Part shown: one piece after another, positions 35,043 to 42,778 of the stretch | Numbering within the stretch: the first letter of the stretch is position 1 | Layout of the letters: each line of letters begins with the position of its first letter | From: Alphaproteobacteria bacterium | GTDB taxonomy: Bacteria > Pseudomonadota > Alphaproteobacteria > Micropepsales > Micropepsaceae | Direction: 5' to 3' | NCBI GenBank assembly: GCA_019247845.1 | Contig: JAFBAL010000028.1 | Coordinates: 28,635 to 92,634 of the forward strand | DNA length: 64,000 nt | Translations under genes and position numbers: made by a program | Notes under the pieces: generated by a model | Database searches by the model: none | Told to the model about the DNA's origin: nothing | What the model saw: the letters and a program-made list of their open reading frames with translations, nothing else

Positions 35043-37351
35043 CCGCCCAGGCGATAGCCCAGCCGCACGCCGAAGGTGCGCGGCGGGTAATAGACGAAGT
35101 TGTCGGGCTCGATCACCTGCTGGCCGAGCGTGATCGACTGCAGCCCGTCGTTCGAGATCACGGCATTGTCCTCGATGTTGCGCACGAAGACGTCGCCGGT
35201 GAACTTGCCGCTCGGGCTCACCCAGGAAAGATCGACGTCGGTCTTGCTGTAGGCCTTCTGCGTCGAGGTGAAATAATTGTCGGGGAGGAACTGCACGTCG
35301 CCGGACAGATAGGTGTCGACGCGCGGCGTGAGCGTGCCGAACGAGGTGTGGAACGTGTACTGGAGGCCGAGGTCGAGGCTGTAGGGCGGCGTCTGGTTCA
35401 GGTCGTTGCCCTTGTAGTTGCACTCGTTGCCCAGCGGGCCGAAGGTGCAGCCCGGCGGCGGCGCGCCGAAGCGGTTGTCGACGGTGAGATATTCGCCGTA
35501 ATGCGCGCTGGTCAGCGTCAGGGTGGCGTTCAGCTTCCAATCGGCGCTGGGCACGAAGGTGAACTCGGTCTCGAGGCCGTTGACCTGCGTCAATCCGTCG
35601 ACGTTGTTGATGCCGGACTGGGTCGAGCTCTGGATGAAGACCTGCAGGCCCTTGATCTCCTCGTGATACGCCGACACGTTCAGCTGCGCGCGGTCGTCGA
35701 GGAAGCGCGACTTGAAGCCGGCCTCGTAGGACCACGCGCTTTCCGGATTATAGAGGCTGGCGAGGCCGACGATATTGCCGCCCGCGAGATAGCCGCGCGA
35801 CGCCGAGGCATAGAGCATCAGATCGTCGCTCATCTGATAGGACAGTCCGAACTTGCCGGTCCACTGCGCCCAGCTCTTGTCGAAGGGCGTGTTGTAGGTC
35901 AGGCAGGTATGGTTCGGCGGCGGGCAGATGTATTTGAGCTGGTAGTCCAGGAAGCTGTAGCCGTACTTGTTGTCGTCGCTGTAGCGCGCCCCCACCGTCA
36001 CCGTCAGCGGGATGCCCACCGACGTCTTGGAGAGATCGTAGTCGATCTGGCCGAACGGCGCATAAGAGCGCGTCGCCGTGTGGCCGTGATTGTAGTAGTT
36101 GAAGGTATCCACGATCCCCGGCAGGCCCGTGATGGGGTCGAAATAGTCGTTGAAGCCGGTGTCGCGGTACGAGAAGTCCTCGAAATTGTCGGACCAGAAA
36201 TAATAGAGGCCCGCGATCCAGCGCAGCGCGTCGGTGTCGCTAGGCGCCGAGGCCAGCCGCGCCTCTTCCGAGATCTGGTGCTGGCGCAGAAGCCATTTGC
36301 CGCCGAAGGCCAGCGGCGCGTCGGAGCCGTCGCCGTCGCTGCTCTGGAAGACGTTGCTGGTGCCGTAGCCGGTGACCGAGGTGAACAGCGTGCTGCCCAT
36401 GTTCCAGTTCAAGGTCGCCGAATACATCGTCACGATATTGCGCGCGTGCTCCCGCGCTTCGTGGCAGAATTTGTAAGCGTCGTATTTGGCCTGGGTGGAA
36501 AAGTCGCAAGCCGAGCCGGGCGTGATCGGCGAAGCGCCGCCGATGTAGCGGTTGGGTTGCTCCCACCACGCGGTGTTGGGCGAAGCCAGGCTCCAATCCG
36601 TGCTGCCGCCCGCGGTGAGCAGCAGGCTGACGTCGGGGTTGAACTTCACCAGGACCTGCCCGCGTCCCATCTCGTAGTCCTGGTTGTTGGGATCGTGGTT
36701 CGCGGCCGGGCTGTTCGAGAGGTTCTGCGAATAGCCGTCGTGCTGCGACACCACGCCGGTCAGGCGGTAGAGCACCTGGAAGTTGCCGTCGTCGACGATC
36801 GGGCCCGTCACCCACCCGCGGGCGATCCGCGCGTTGTAGTCGCCGTAGAGCGCGTCGAACGCGGCGGCGAAGGTGTCGTCGGGCTTGTTGGTGATGACGT
36901 TGATCGAGCCGCCGACCGAGTTGCGGCCGTAGAGCGTGCCTTGCGGGCCGCGCAGCGCCTCGATCTGGCTGATGTCGTAGAATTCCGGGTCGACCGAGGT
37001 GGTGCGCTGCATATAGACGCCGTCGACGCTGTAGGCGACGGGCGAGTCGCCGCCGGGCGTCGTGTTCTGGCTGCCCAGGCCGCGCATGGTGATCACGTTC
37101 TCGCCGCCGGTGACGCCCGCGCCGAACCGCAAGGACGGCACCGCGGCGCTGAGCTCGCTGAAGCCGGTCAGGCCCTTCTGGTCGAGGTCGCGCCCGTCCA
37201 GCGCGGTGATGGCGATCGGCACCTTCTGCTGGTCCTCGGTGCGCTTTTCGGCCGTGACGACCACGGTTTCGATCTGCGCCGCCGCCGTGCCCGCAAACAG
37301 GCACAACGCCCCGACGCTGCTCAGCAAGCCCAATCCCAAACGTGCGTGCAT
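35039..37351 (-). CDS. TonB-dependent outer-membrane receptor
   Basis: Predicted 770-residue TonB-dependent receptor for active import of a scarce substrate. Signal peptide SSVGALCLFAGTAAA; TonB box/plug start IETVVVTAEKRTEDQQKVP; plug with MRGLGSQNT and GPQGTLYGRNSVGGSINV; then a 22-strand barrel by length, ending RTFGVRLGYRLGG. ATG 37351 is preceded by AAGGGGAG. It is transcribed away from the LLM monooxygenase operon, and both promoters carry the same palindrome, so the cargo is most likely the substrate of that pathway. Receptors of this class often import sterols, polyketides, glycans or siderophores; which one cannot be told. Confidence 0.93.
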   Translation of the reverse strand: MHARLGLGLLSSVGALCLFAGTAAAQIETVVVTAEKRTEDQQKVPIAITALDGRDLDQKGLTGFSELSAAVPSLRFGAGVTGGENVITMRGLGSQNTTPGGDSPVAYSVDGVYMQRTTSVDPEFYDISQIEALRGPQGTLYGRNSVGGSINVITNKPDDTFAAAFDALYGDYNARIARGWVTGPIVDDGNFQVLYRLTGVVSQHDGYSQNLSNSPAANHDPNNQDYEMGRGQVLVKFNPDVSLLLTAGGSTDWSLASPNTAWWEQPNRYIGGASPITPGSACDFSTQAKYDAYKFCHEAREHARNIVTMYSATLNWNMGSTLFTSVTGYGTSNVFQSSDGDGSDAPLAFGGKWLLRQHQISEEARLASAPSDTDALRWIAGLYYFWSDNFEDFSYRDTGFNDYFDPITGLPGIVDTFNYYNHGHTATRSYAPFGQIDYDLSKTSVGIPLTVTVGARYSDDNKYGYSFLDYQLKYICPPPNHTCLTYNTPFDKSWAQWTGKFGLSYQMSDDLMLYASASRGYLAGGNIVGLASLYNPESAWSYEAGFKSRFLDDRAQLNVSAYHEEIKGLQVFIQSSTQSGINNVDGLTQVNGLETEFTFVPSADWKLNATLTLTSAHYGEYLTVDNRFGAPPPGCTFGPLGNECNYKGNDLNQTPPYSLDLGLQYTFHTSFGTLTPRVDTYLSGDVQFLPDNYFTSTQKAYSKTDVDLSWVSPSGKFTGDVFVRNIEDNAVISNDGLQSITLGQQVIEPDNFVYYPPRTFGVRLGYRLGG

Positions 37352-37412
37352 CGCGCTCCCCTTCGCTTTTCCGCGCCATCGCCAGCAGGCAGCGGCCGAA
37401 CCTCGACGCAGA

Positions 37413-37441
37413 AATATAACGCTTGTTACAATTCTTAGCAA
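37413..37441 (-). promoter_or_regulatory. Promoter of the TonB receptor with TetR-type operator
   Basis: Leftward -35 TTGCTA (37436-37441), a 17-base spacer and -10 TATATT (37413-37418). The palindrome core TAAC-N4-GTTA (37417-37428) fills the spacer and overlaps the -10 by two bases; it begins 13 bases after the first -35 base. A bound repressor would block RNA polymerase. Confidence 0.75.
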
Positions 37442-37486
37442 ACGAGCTTTTGGGACGAGATCGCCTTAGGCGCACGCTGCAGTGCA

Positions 37487-37500
37487 ATAACACGCGTTAT
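37487..37500. promoter_or_regulatory. Central TAAC-N4-GTTA palindrome without a clear promoter
   Basis: ATAACACGCGTTAT has five-base perfect arms and matches the other operator sites, but neither strand shows good -35/-10 boxes at the same offset. It lies 71 and 52 bases (centre to centre) from the two flanking sites, so it may be an auxiliary operator. Confidence 0.6.
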
Positions 37501-37526
37501 GCGAACGAAAAGCGGGGCGCCGGACA

Positions 37527-37555
37527 TTGCCCGGAATTATAACGGCTGTTACGAA
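37527..37555 (+). promoter_or_regulatory. Promoter of the first LLM operon with TetR-type operator
   Basis: Rightward -35 TTGCCC (37527-37532), 17-base spacer, weak -10 TACGAA (37550-37555). The core TAACGGCTGTTA lies at 37540-37551, again 13 bases after the first base of the -35. Start of the LLM gene is about 30 bases downstream. Confidence 0.65.
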
Positions 37556-37586
37556 TAGTGCCGAAGGTCTCGGGCGGGTGGCTGGC

Positions 37587-38783
37587 GTGAAGTTCGACAT
37601 GTTCTACGAGGTCCAGTCCCCCAAGCCCTGGGCGGCGGGGCACGAGCAGACCCTGTACCGCGAGACCATCGCGCAGGCGCGCGAGGCCGACGCCCGGGGT
37701 TTCGAGACCTGGTGGCAGGTCGAGCACAACGCGACGCCGGAGTTCAGCTACAGCTCGGCGCCCGACCTGTGGCTCGCGGCGGTGGCGCTGAACACGAGCC
37801 GCATGCGCATCGGCCATTCGGGGATCATCGGGCGCCACCGGGTCAACCACCCGATGCGGATCGCCGCCCGCACCGCGACACTGGACATCCTCAGCAACGG
37901 CCGCCTGGAGGTGGGCCTTGCGGTTTCGGGCGGCAAGGAATGGGCGACCTATGGCGCCGATCCGAAAACCTCGGCGGAAGAGTATCAGGAACTCTTCGAG
38001 ATGCTGCCCCGGATGTGGACCGAGGACGAGTTCCAGTGGAGCAGCCCGCATATCAGCATCCCGCGGCGCACGATCACGCCCAAGCCCATGCAGCGGCCCC
38101 ACCCCGCTTTGTGGCAGACCGCGGGAAGTCCAAAATCCTTCCGCATGGCGGGGCGGCGTGGCGTCGGCCTGCTGGCGCTGACGATCCTCAATCCGGTGTC
38201 GTCGATGGCGGCGATGCTGCGCGAATACGAAGCCGGCCTCGCCGAATGCGAAAGGCCCGTCGGCCACGCGATGAACCGGCAGAAGGCCGTGTTCACCTTC
38301 GTGCACGTCGCGGAATCGCGCCGCCAAGCCATCGCGAACGGCGCGGCATGGTCGGCGCTGTGGTACGTGCTGGCGGGGCCGAAGAACTTCCAGGTGCCGC
38401 TCTCCAGCTATTTCTCGCTGTTCCGGTCAGCGGCGCATCCCAATTCGCGGAGCTCCGACCAGTACAAGCTCGACGTCATCGGCGACGACGGCAAGGACCC
38501 GACCGTGCTCGAGCCCGAGCCCGGCGACACGCCGGTGATCGCGGTCCTCAAGCGCATGGCGCGCGGCGAGCACGTGTCCAACGAGGAAGCGCACGAGCTG
38601 CTCGAGCCCATCGATTCCATCGTGATCGGCGATCCCGATCATTGCGCGGAGAAGTTCGCCGGCTTTTCCGGCATCGGCACCGACCGGATGATGTGCATGA
38701 TGCAGTTCGGCCGCATCCCGCACGACTCGGTGATGCGCAGCATCGCATTGGCGGGCGAGCACCACCTGCGGAATTTCCCGTGA
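37587..38783 (+). CDS. LLM-class flavin-dependent monooxygenase (luciferase-like)
   Basis: Predicted 398-residue two-component flavin monooxygenase (bacterial luciferase TIM barrel), using FMNH2 from a separate reductase to oxygenate a small organic substrate. Visible: KFDMFYEVQ, ETWWQVEHNATPEFSYSSAP, TLDILSNGRLEVGLAVSGG and RPHPALWQTAGSP. GTG 37587 is chosen by comparison with the paralogue at 42779, which starts with the same GTG AAG TTC GAC. The paralogue shares its block order (EFSYSxAPxL, VSNEEAHExLE). It heads an overlapping operon with a hydrolase and an SDR. Baeyer-Villiger-type oxygenation of a cyclic ketone is plausible but not proven. Confidence 0.88.
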   Translation: MKFDMFYEVQSPKPWAAGHEQTLYRETIAQAREADARGFETWWQVEHNATPEFSYSSAPDLWLAAVALNTSRMRIGHSGIIGRHRVNHPMRIAARTATLDILSNGRLEVGLAVSGGKEWATYGADPKTSAEEYQELFEMLPRMWTEDEFQWSSPHISIPRRTITPKPMQRPHPALWQTAGSPKSFRMAGRRGVGLLALTILNPVSSMAAMLREYEAGLAECERPVGHAMNRQKAVFTFVHVAESRRQAIANGAAWSALWYVLAGPKNFQVPLSSYFSLFRSAAHPNSRSSDQYKLDVIGDDGKDPTVLEPEPGDTPVIAVLKRMARGEHVSNEEAHELLEPIDSIVIGDPDHCAEKFAGFSGIGTDRMMCMMQFGRIPHDSVMRSIALAGEHHLRNFP

Positions 38784-39754
38784 GCGGCGAAAGACCCATC
38801 GACGGCGTGCGGCGCATGCTGAGCGTTCTCCTGCCCAGTCCCGACATGCCGTTCATGGAACGCCGGTCCATGGTCGCGGCGTTCGAGCACGCGTTCGAGA
38901 CGCCGGCCGGGCTCTCGATCGAAGCCGGGTTGCTCGGCGGCGTGACGGCTGAGTGGATCGTGCCCGGCGCGTCCGCACCGGTGCTGCCCGGCGGCGCATC
39001 CGCATCGGGGGTGCCCGGCGACACCCCGGCATCGGCTGCGCCTGAACGCGGCGGCGCCGCGCCCGTGCTGATGCACCTGCATGGCGGTGGCTATGTGCTA
39101 GGCACACCGGCCTCGTCGCGCCCTCTCACCACCGCGCTCGCGCTGAAGAGCGGCCTGCGCGTCGTCAGCATCGACTACCGCCTGGCGCCCGAGAACCCGT
39201 TCCCCGCAGCGGTGGACGACGCCGTCGCGGCGTATCGCGCCCTGCTCGAGGACGGCACGGCGCCGGTCGCGATCGGCGGCGAGTCGGCCGGCGGCGGGCT
39301 GGCCATTGCCGTGCTGACCGCGCTGCGCGACGCGGGGCTTGCCCTCCCCGCCTGCGCCTTTGCGATCAGCCCCTGGGTCGACATGGCCTGTTCCGCCGCG
39401 AGCTTCGACACGCGCGGTTCCTTCGATCCCATGCTGACGCGCCGCGCACTGAGGGAGATGGCAGAGGCCTATCTGCGCGGCACGGATGAAAAGCACCCTC
39501 TGGCGTCGCCGCTCCATGGCGACCTCGCCGGCCTGCCGCCGCTCCTCATCCATGTGGGCGGCGACGAGGTCCTGCTCGACGACGCGCACGGCCTGCAGGC
39601 TGCGGCGACGGCGGCCGGCGTGCGCAGCACGTTGGCGCAATGGCCGGACATGATCCACGTCTGGCACATGTTCCATGCGGCGCTGCCGGAAGGCGGACAG
39701 GCCATCGACGAGATCGTGGCCTTCGTGAAAGGGAGCGCCGGATGGGCCGGTTGA
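38780..39754 (+). CDS. Alpha/beta hydrolase, hormone-sensitive-lipase family (family IV esterase)
   Basis: Predicted 324-residue cytoplasmic esterase or lactonase. The oxyanion motif HGGG is at 101-104, the nucleophile S169 in GESAGGG, the acid in GGDEVLLDD (D262) and the base H293 in DMIHVWHMF. Residues 60-95 are an unusual Ala/Gly/Pro/Ser-rich insert (PGASAPVLPGGASASGVPGD) between two core strands. GTG 38780 overlaps the LLM stop by four bases. Coupled to a monooxygenase and an SDR, it would hydrolyse the ester or lactone product. Confidence 0.88.
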   Translation: MSGERPIDGVRRMLSVLLPSPDMPFMERRSMVAAFEHAFETPAGLSIEAGLLGGVTAEWIVPGASAPVLPGGASASGVPGDTPASAAPERGGAAPVLMHLHGGGYVLGTPASSRPLTTALALKSGLRVVSIDYRLAPENPFPAAVDDAVAAYRALLEDGTAPVAIGGESAGGGLAIAVLTALRDAGLALPACAFAISPWVDMACSAASFDTRGSFDPMLTRRALREMAEAYLRGTDEKHPLASPLHGDLAGLPPLLIHVGGDEVLLDDAHGLQAAATAAGVRSTLAQWPDMIHVWHMFHAALPEGGQAIDEIVAFVKGSAGWAG

Positions 39755-40530
39755 GCGGCAGGATCGCGCTGGTCACCGGCGCGGCGAGCGGCATCGGGCG
39801 CAGCTCGGCCATCGCCATGGCGCGCGAGGGCGCCGAGCTGATCGTGACGGACGTCGACGCGGCCGGCGGGCTTCAGACCCGCGACATGATCGTTTCCACC
39901 GGCGGCCGCGCGGTGTTCCACCTCCACGACGTGACCCGCGAGAATGCCTGGGCACAGGTGCTCTCGGGCCTGGGCGAATTGCACGTGCTCGTGAACAATG
40001 CCGGCCATTGCGCCGCCGCCCCCCTGTCCGAGATGCCGTACGAACTGTGGCGCAGGCAGCTTTCGGTGAACCTCGACGGCGTGTATTTCGGCGTGAAGCT
40101 GGCGATGCCGCTGCTCGCGAAATCGGGCAAGGGCTCGATCGTCAACATCTCGTCGGTCGCCGGGCTCAAAGGCATTGCCGGGCTCTCGGGCTACTGCGCG
40201 AGCAAGGCGGCCGTGCGCCTGTTCACCAAGGCGGTGGCGCTGGAATGCGCGGCGGCCGGCAACAAGGTGCGCGTGAACGCCATCTGTCCCGGCGCGATCG
40301 AGACCCCGATCTGGGTGAAGATGGGCAACGGCGGCGCGCTGCCCTCCGACGCGAAGCGCTACGGCGAAGCGATGGAGACGGCGCGCGCGGCCTCGGTGAC
40401 GGCCACGCCGCTCGGCCATGCCGGTGCGCCCTCCGACGTCGCGTCCGGCGTCGTGTTCCTGGCGTCGGACGAATCGAGCTTCGTGACGGGCACGGAGCTC
40501 ATCATCGACGGCGGGGTGATGGCCGGTTGA
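39742..40530 (+). CDS. SDR-family dehydrogenase/reductase
   Basis: Predicted 262-residue classical short-chain dehydrogenase. Cofactor site TGAASGIG (about 11-18), NNAGH, the catalytic Ser in NISSVAG, YxxxK in SGYCASKAAV and the usual C-terminus FVTGTELIIDGGVMAG are all present. The Asp at VTDVDAAGG suggests NAD(H) preference. Start overlaps the hydrolase by 13 bases. It probably oxidises an alcohol to the ketone that the LLM enzyme takes, or acts on the ring-opened product. Its end overlaps the TetR gene by 29 bases tail to tail. Confidence 0.9.
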   Translation: MGRLSGRIALVTGAASGIGRSSAIAMAREGAELIVTDVDAAGGLQTRDMIVSTGGRAVFHLHDVTRENAWAQVLSGLGELHVLVNNAGHCAAAPLSEMPYELWRRQLSVNLDGVYFGVKLAMPLLAKSGKGSIVNISSVAGLKGIAGLSGYCASKAAVRLFTKAVALECAAAGNKVRVNAICPGAIETPIWVKMGNGGALPSDAKRYGEAMETARAASVTATPLGHAGAPSDVASGVVFLASDESSFVTGTELIIDGGVMAG

Positions 40531-41143
40531 GCGCTGGCCCGATGGCGCGCCGCGGCTTGAGCCAGGCCGCGATCCAGCCGTCGATCAGGGCGCGCTGACG
40601 CTTGGGCGACAGCGACTCGCCGGAGCGCAGCACCTGGATCGCGATGCCGTCGATCAGCGCCACGCAGGCGCGCGCAGCCTCGCCCGCATCGACGTCCTCG
40701 GGAATGTCGCCGGCCGCCTGGGCGCGCCGGATCAGTCGCGCGGTGCGCTTCAGCCATTCGGCATAGCGCAGATGCGTGACCTTGCGCACGGCGGCGTTGT
40801 AGACCGAGCGCTCCCAGAAGCCGAGGAAGTAGTTCCAGTTGCCGCGCTTGTCCTCGTCGCTCGGCAAGGCGAGATAGAGCACCTCGCGCAAGGAAACCAG
40901 CGGGTCGGCGATCGCCTCGGCGGCGAGCATCTTGGCGCGCACGTCGCGTGCGGAATATTCCGACGCCTCTACCAGCAGTTGGTCCATGGAATCGACGTAG
41001 TGGACCAGCGCGCCGGTGGTGAAGCCGGCCTCCTTGGCCACGGCGCGGACCGTAACCCCGGCAAAGCCGTGCTTTTTGATGGTGCGATAGGCGGCCTGCA
41101 GAAACGCCTCGCGGCGTTGCCCGTGGTCCACTTTCTTCGGCAT
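40502..41143 (-). CDS. TetR-family transcriptional regulator of the catabolic island
   Basis: Predicted 213-residue repressor. The N-terminal HTH domain covers about 8-55 (RREAFLQAAYRTIKKHG, VTVRAVAKEAGFTTGALVHY, DSMDQLL); the rest is a helical ligand-binding/dimer domain. ATG 41143 gives the normal short N-terminus; an ATG at 41269 would add 42 residues unlike the family. It lies between the two operons it likely controls. The palindrome TAAC-N4-GTTA, found at three promoters here, has the size of a TetR operator. The inducer is probably the imported substrate or an early product. Confidence 0.88.
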   Translation of the reverse strand: MPKKVDHGQRREAFLQAAYRTIKKHGFAGVTVRAVAKEAGFTTGALVHYVDSMDQLLVEASEYSARDVRAKMLAAEAIADPLVSLREVLYLALPSDEDKRGNWNYFLGFWERSVYNAAVRKVTHLRYAEWLKRTARLIRRAQAAGDIPEDVDAGEAARACVALIDGIAIQVLRSGESLSPKRQRALIDGWIAAWLKPRRAIGPALNRPSPRRR

Positions 41144-41262
41144 GCGGGGCGATCGCTCCGGGTGCGTCGAGTCGAGGTCTTGGCCAACAATGCCTTTCGC
41201 CGGGCGCCGGATCAACCGGCCGCGGGCCGTGCGACGTTCGTGCCCGGAAGGCTTCGCGTCGT

Positions 41263-41291
41263 TTGCCATTTTGCATAACGCACGTTATATT
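41263..41291 (+). promoter_or_regulatory. Promoter of the second operon with TetR-type operator
   Basis: Rightward -35 TTGCCA (41263-41268), 17-base spacer, -10 TATATT (41286-41291). The extended palindrome ATAACGCACGTTAT (41275-41288, core 41276-41287) overlaps the -10 by two bases and begins 13 bases after the -35 start. It also lies ahead of the leftward TetR gene, so autoregulation is likely. Confidence 0.8.
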
Positions 41292-41320
41292 ACCGGCGCT
41301 CGCGAACCAGGGACGAAACG

Positions 41321-41827
41321 ATGAGTGGGGCTTGGTCTCTTCAGCACTTCTATCACACCGTCATCAACGTGCGCGATCTCGACGAGTCGGTCGCCTTCTA
41401 CCGGCTGCTCGGCTGGGAAGTGCTGAACGACCGGCGCAACGTCGAATGGCCGGATTTCGTCGCCACGCTGTTCGGCATGACGCGCGCCAAGGGCAAGGGC
41501 GTGCTGATGAACCTGCCGGCCGATCCCGACGGCCCGATGCTCGACCTGATTCAGTGGATCGAGCCGGAAGAGAAATTTCCGCCCGTTCCGCTGCCCGAGG
41601 GCGCGATCCCGCGGATCATCGCGTTCCGGACGAAGAATGTGCACGCCGCCTATGCCGCGCTCAAGGCCGAGGGCGTGCGCTTCACGCGCGAGATGTTCAG
41701 CCATGCCGAGCTCGGCGTGGTGGGAAGCTGCTTCTGCTGGGATCCGAACGGCAACATCATCGAGCTGATCGAGCTCAATCCCGGGCAGCGCCATTCCAAG
41801 GCGAACGAGGCGCTGTCGAAGACATGA
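41321..41827 (+). CDS. VOC-superfamily (glyoxalase/dioxygenase-fold) protein
   Basis: Predicted 168-residue metal-binding vicinal-oxygen-chelate protein. Two beta-alpha-beta-beta-beta units are visible: HFYHTVINVRDLDESVAFYRLLGWEV at the start and VGSCFCWDPNGNIIELIEL at the end, with likely ligands H9-H12 region and the terminal E. The domain can serve as extradiol dioxygenase, epimerase, glyoxalase or lyase; the set here leaves this open. ATG 41321 follows AGGGA. First gene of the second TetR-controlled operon; its stop overlaps the next start by four bases. Confidence 0.85.
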   Translation: MSGAWSLQHFYHTVINVRDLDESVAFYRLLGWEVLNDRRNVEWPDFVATLFGMTRAKGKGVLMNLPADPDGPMLDLIQWIEPEEKFPPVPLPEGAIPRIIAFRTKNVHAAYAALKAEGVRFTREMFSHAELGVVGSCFCWDPNGNIIELIELNPGQRHSKANEALSKT

Positions 41828-42765
41828 CCGGGCCCACGACCAAGGACGAGATGCGGCGCGTGTTCGACGCCGTGTCGAATTGGGGCCGCTGGGGCGCGCA
41901 GGACGAACGCGGCACGCTCAACTACCTCACCCCGGAGCGCATTGCCGCCGCCGGCAAGCTGGTGAGGACGGGGCGCCAGGTGAGCTGCGCGCGCGATTTC
42001 CCCGTCATGCCGGGCCCGGAGAACCCGACGCCCGCGCTGCATCACATCGTGATGGGCGGCGACGACCCTTGCGCGCACGGCGTGCCCGGCCTCGAGGTGT
42101 CGCTCGACTTCATCGGCATCGCCTATCACGGCCTCGCCTCCAGCCATATCGACGCGCTCTGCCATGTCTTCGTGGAAGGCAAGATGTACAACGGCCATCC
42201 CGCGACCGACGTCCGCTCGACCGGCGCGCGGCGCAACTCGATCATGGCGGCCAAGGACGGGATCGCGGGCCGCGGCGTGCTGCTCGACATCCCAAGGCTC
42301 CGCCGCGAGCCCTTCGTCGCGCTCGACAAGCCGGTGCGAGCCGCGGAATTGAGCGCGGCCGAGGCGATGCAGAAAGTCGTCGTCGGCGAAGGCGACATCC
42401 TGCTGGTATCCGTGGGCCGCGACGCGCAGAAGCAGCATCAGCCTCACAAGCCGGGCGAGGAATACGCGCTCGCCGGCCTCGATCCCGACTGCATCCCGTG
42501 GCTGCACGAACGGCGCATCGCCGTCCTGGGCTCCGACGCGGTGCACGACCCCTCGCCGCCGGTGCGGCCCATCGAGGGCTGGCGCATCCCCGTGCATATG
42601 TGCGCGCTGGGCGGAATGGGCCTGCACCTGCTCGACAATCTGCATCTCGCCGGTCTCGAACAGGCCTGTGCGAGCGAGAACCGCTGGGAGTTCTTCCTGG
42701 CGGTGGCGCCGCTGCGCATCGCGCGCGGCACGGGTTCGCCCGTCAACCCCATCGCGATTTTCTGA
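41824..42765 (+). CDS. Cyclase-family (kynurenine-formamidase-like) hydrolase
   Basis: Predicted 313-residue PF04199-type metalloenzyme. The signature is HGLASSHIDALCHVFVEG (about 100-117), a variant of the HxGTHxDxPxH metal site, with later GRGVLLDIPRL, VGEGDILLVSVGRD and GSDAVHDP. Members open or close lactone and amide rings. Four-base overlap with the VOC gene and 13 bases to the next. It may hydrolyse a ring-containing product of the second LLM enzyme. The missing Gly-Thr before the His is a family variant seen in long cyclases. Confidence 0.83.
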   Translation: MTGPTTKDEMRRVFDAVSNWGRWGAQDERGTLNYLTPERIAAAGKLVRTGRQVSCARDFPVMPGPENPTPALHHIVMGGDDPCAHGVPGLEVSLDFIGIAYHGLASSHIDALCHVFVEGKMYNGHPATDVRSTGARRNSIMAAKDGIAGRGVLLDIPRLRREPFVALDKPVRAAELSAAEAMQKVVVGEGDILLVSVGRDAQKQHQPHKPGEEYALAGLDPDCIPWLHERRIAVLGSDAVHDPSPPVRPIEGWRIPVHMCALGGMGLHLLDNLHLAGLEQACASENRWEFFLAVAPLRIARGTGSPVNPIAIF

Positions 42766-42778
42766 CAGGAGAAGCCAC

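Noticed and set aside
41144..41269. Longer TetR start at ATG 41269
   Set aside because: It would add 42 basic residues not found in the family, has no ribosome site and would put the operator directly against the start codon.
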